In this document: piece by piece, positions 13,977 to 15,560 of the stretch
Position numbering within the stretch: the stretch's first letter is position 1
Layout: each line of letters opens with the position of its first letter
Assembly (NCBI GenBank): GCA_028280915.1
Contig: JANQKX010000515.1
Coordinates: 1 to 15,560 of the forward strand
Source of the DNA: Kiloniellaceae bacterium
GTDB taxonomy: Bacteria; Pseudomonadota; Alphaproteobacteria; Kiloniellales; Kiloniellaceae
Direction of reading: 5' to 3'
Length of the DNA stretch: 15,560 nt
The notes under the pieces: generated by a model
Told to the model about the DNA's origin: nothing
Databases searched by the model: none
The model's input: only the letters and a program-made list of their open reading frames with translations
Program-made: the position numbers and the translations under genes

Positions 13977-14518
13977 CCCTTTTTCAGACTCAGAATCAAT
14001 CGAACGAAACCCACACCAGGTTAAACGCATGACGAAAACATAAACAACAAAAGGTTTTCGCCTGTCTGATCAGATTCGTCAACCGCGCCAAGGTCCAAAA
14101 AAACCGCCCGCAGCACAAATTCCGGAAAAGGCCCCTTGCCTCCCCTTGGCCAGGGAGCGGCGCTTTTATTCCCCTTATCGATTTCTCTTGGCTAAAGCCC
14201 CTTGCCACGGAACGCGGATAATATGATCAATCCCTTTTTTTCTTTTTCCAAAAATAAGATAGAACTTATATCTTTACGAATATTAACAATCCCCAGCACT
14301 TGTTAATAATTTTGCTTAAATTTATTTGGAACTATTGGAAACCTGCCGGGTTAATTAGTGGCAAGGCAGCTCTCTGGATAGAGTGGGATGGCGTAAAAAA
14401 GGCCGGGGTCCAATTGGGCGCAACAAGCCCGAAGGGCGCGGCCGCCGAACGATCCAAGTTCTGACCATGGAACTGGGATTCCTCTCTTCCGGAATTTTTT
14501 GGGCAGGAGGAATCGCTC
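13977..14518. other. Long AT-rich gap between divergent genes (about 540 bp), no gene seen
   Basis: Bases 14220-14340 are strikingly AT-rich compared with the rest of the window. They hold a small dyad (AAGATA-N7-TATCTT, 14256-14274) and a stronger palindrome at 14281-14308. I find no convincing coding sequence. A 24-codon frame at 14467-14541 overlaps the next gene's start and is probably chance. The region probably carries control signals for the barrel gene, the small basic gene, or both. Confidence 0.5.
14281..14308. promoter_or_regulatory. Operator-like palindrome in AT-rich gap
   Basis: TATTAACAA (14281-14289) and TTGTTAATA (14300-14308) are perfectly complementary nine-base arms around a ten-base spacer. 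The half-site spacing is about two helical turns centre to centre, as for a dimeric repressor. The arms also contain TTAACA/TTGTTA, which resemble promoter -35 elements. Confidence 0.5.
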
Positions 14519-14773
14519 ATGGTGTTAAGCCGCTTGGGTGACTTTACAGAAGAAGACACCGCCCTTTTAACTTATCTGTTGCGTGAGGCCGCGCATTGCG
14601 ATGCCTTGCCGCGGCATAAGCGGGCCCGCTATCGAGGTCTGGCCGAATGGCTGGAAATCAAGCTGCGGGTGCGCCGCCAGCGCAATAGGCTTTACGCGAG
14701 AAAGTGGCGGCGTTCGCCTGAGTCGCTGCCGATTCCGGGCACATTCAAGGAACCCGCGGCCGTTTCCGTTTAG
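14519..14773 (+). CDS. Small basic protein of unknown function, 84 residues
   Basis: I do not recognise this protein. The ATG at 14519 has GGAGG eight bases upstream, a strong site for this window. Residues 1-28 are mildly acidic and hydrophobic (MVLSRLGDFTEEDTALLTYLLREAAHC). Residues 32-66 are highly basic and probably one long helix (RHKRARYRGLAEWLEIKL, then RVRRQRNRLYARKWRR), followed by a short Pro-rich tail. The basic helix suggests contact with DNA, RNA or membrane phosphate, but no known helix-turn-helix signature is clear. There is no signal peptide. The start of a TPR gene lies 135 bp downstream on the same strand; no terminator with a T-run separates them. Confidence 0.65.
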   Translation: MVLSRLGDFTEEDTALLTYLLREAAHCDALPRHKRARYRGLAEWLEIKLRVRRQRNRLYARKWRRSPESLPIPGTFKEPAAVSV

Positions 14774-14908
14774 GTTGGAAACTGCCGTAGGGAGCCAGGT
14801 AGTTTGCTTCCGGCACCTCGTGGGCGACCGTTTTTTATGATCGCTAATTGTGCTTTGGGCTGATACCTTTCGCCCTCAATTTTAAGTCAATTGAGCGGTG
14901 ATCGGGAC

Positions 14909-15560
14909 ATGAAACGGGGAGACCTCCCTCGGCAAGCGGGTGCGCCGGCAGGTAGCCCAGCCACCAGGAATCTGCCCTCTTGCGTAGCCAAGCTGCGCCA
15001 GGGGGCAGGCTTCCACCAAGCACGGCGCTTCGACGACGCCCTGGCAACTTATCGTGACATTCTAATGGGGGAGCTGGGCGCCGGCGAGATCCTGATCTAT
15101 GCCGCGGTCGCCAAGCTGGAACAGGGCCGCGGCGCGGAAGCGGCAGACCTTCTGCGCGCGGCTTTGTTCTGCGATCCCCAAAACGCCGAGGCCCACAGTT
15201 ATCTGGGCAACGCCCTGCTCATGGCCGGACAGGACCAGGAGGCGGAGGCCAGCTATCACGCCGCCATCGCCTTGCGTCCCGATTTGGCCCGGGCCCACAG
15301 CAATATGGGCATCGTGCAGCAGCGCCTGGGCAAATCCGACGATGCGGCCCAGAGCTTTCAGCGGGCCGTGACCATCGAGCCCAACTATGCCCTCGCCCAA
15401 TACCATCTTTGCCAGGCGCTCTTGGCCGTGGATCAAGTCCAAGACGCCATTGCCGCCGGAGAGCGGGCCGTGACATTGGCCCCCAACGCGCCGGAAGCTC
15501 ACAACAACCTGGGCGCCGCCCTCATGAAGGCGGAGCGGACGGAAGAAGCGATCCGTTGTT
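14909..15560 (+). CDS. TPR-repeat protein, N-terminal part (3' truncated by window)
   Basis: An open frame of 217 codons from ATG 14909 runs off the window without a stop. After a short Arg/Pro-rich start, 34-residue TPR units follow in register: about 59-92, 93-126, 127-160, 161-194 and the start of another at 195. Each shows the usual pattern (AEAHSYLGNALLMAGQ, AHSNMGIVQQRLGK, EAHNNLGAALMKA), ending in a Pro near position 32 (DPQN, RPDL, EPNY, APNA). A half-repeat with ARRFDDALATYRDIL precedes them. TPRs make a protein-binding solenoid. In Rhodospirillales such N-termini often precede a sulfotransferase or glycosyltransferase domain, but that part is not visible. No signal peptide is evident. 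The ribosome binding site is weak, so the start is less sure than the family. Confidence 0.88.
   Translation, partial: MKRGDLPRQAGAPAGSPATRNLPSCVAKLRQGAGFHQARRFDDALATYRDILMGELGAGEILIYAAVAKLEQGRGAEAADLLRAALFCDPQNAEAHSYLGNALLMAGQDQEAEASYHAAIALRPDLARAHSNMGIVQQRLGKSDDAAQSFQRAVTIEPNYALAQYHLCQALLAVDQVQDAIAAGERAVTLAPNAPEAHNNLGAALMKAERTEEAIRC

Noticed and set aside
14467..14541. 24-codon frame overlapping the start of the small basic gene
   Set aside because: It has no ribosome binding site, and the overlapping frame at 14519 has a strong one.
14779..14805. Weak hairpin (AAACTGCC with GGTAGTTT) between the small basic gene and the TPR gene
   Set aside because: The stem is short with a wobble pair and no adjacent T-run; evidence is too thin for a terminator.

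Overview
The window is GC-rich, bacterial, and almost entirely chromosomal housekeeping sequence. The run trpF-trpB-trpA-accD-folC on the plus strand is an order I know from alphaproteobacteria. The OmpA-type lipoprotein and the cyclase N-terminal domain resemble Rhodospirillales proteins, so a Rhodospirillales-like alphaproteobacterium is my best guess (inference, no search run). I see no insertion sequence, phage gene, CRISPR array, tRNA or rRNA.

Layout. 1-4848 (+): the end of trpF, a 202-bp gap, then trpB, trpA, accD and folC closely spaced. This couples the last steps of tryptophan synthesis with the carboxyltransferase beta subunit of acetyl-CoA carboxylase and folylpolyglutamate synthase. 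4849-6532 (+): a gap with a large imperfect inverted repeat, an HU protein with a histone H1-like N-terminal tail, and an OmpA-type lipoprotein. 6563-9514 (-): a 1-Cys peroxiredoxin with a clear terminator, an unrecognised 125-residue helical protein, a 44-residue membrane protein, and a second H1-like protein (coiled coil plus Lys/Ala-rich, AT-hook-bearing tail). 9579-12475 (-): a class III nucleotide cyclase, pyrE and an EamA-family exporter. 12580-13041 (+): an Lrp/AsnC regulator divergent from the exporter. 13143-13976 (-): a predicted outer-membrane barrel protein whose stop codon lies in a perfect 3 x 15-bp tandem repeat. 13977-14518: a 540-bp AT-rich gap with a clean palindrome. 14519-15560 (+): a small basic protein of unknown function and the start of a TPR protein that runs off the window.

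How genes may work together. The plus-strand block at the left is probably one long transcription unit or a few overlapping ones. The EamA exporter and the Lrp/AsnC regulator form a regulator/target pair around a 104-bp AT-rich spacer. Two nucleoid-type proteins with lysine/alanine tails on unrelated folds lie within 4.5 kb. A CRP-like palindrome upstream of the peroxiredoxin and a cyclase gene 2 kb away are suggestive but not shown to be linked.

I found no convincing new multi-gene system. The best leads are the two H1-like proteins, the unknown small genes, the unexplained palindromes and the triplicated gene end.
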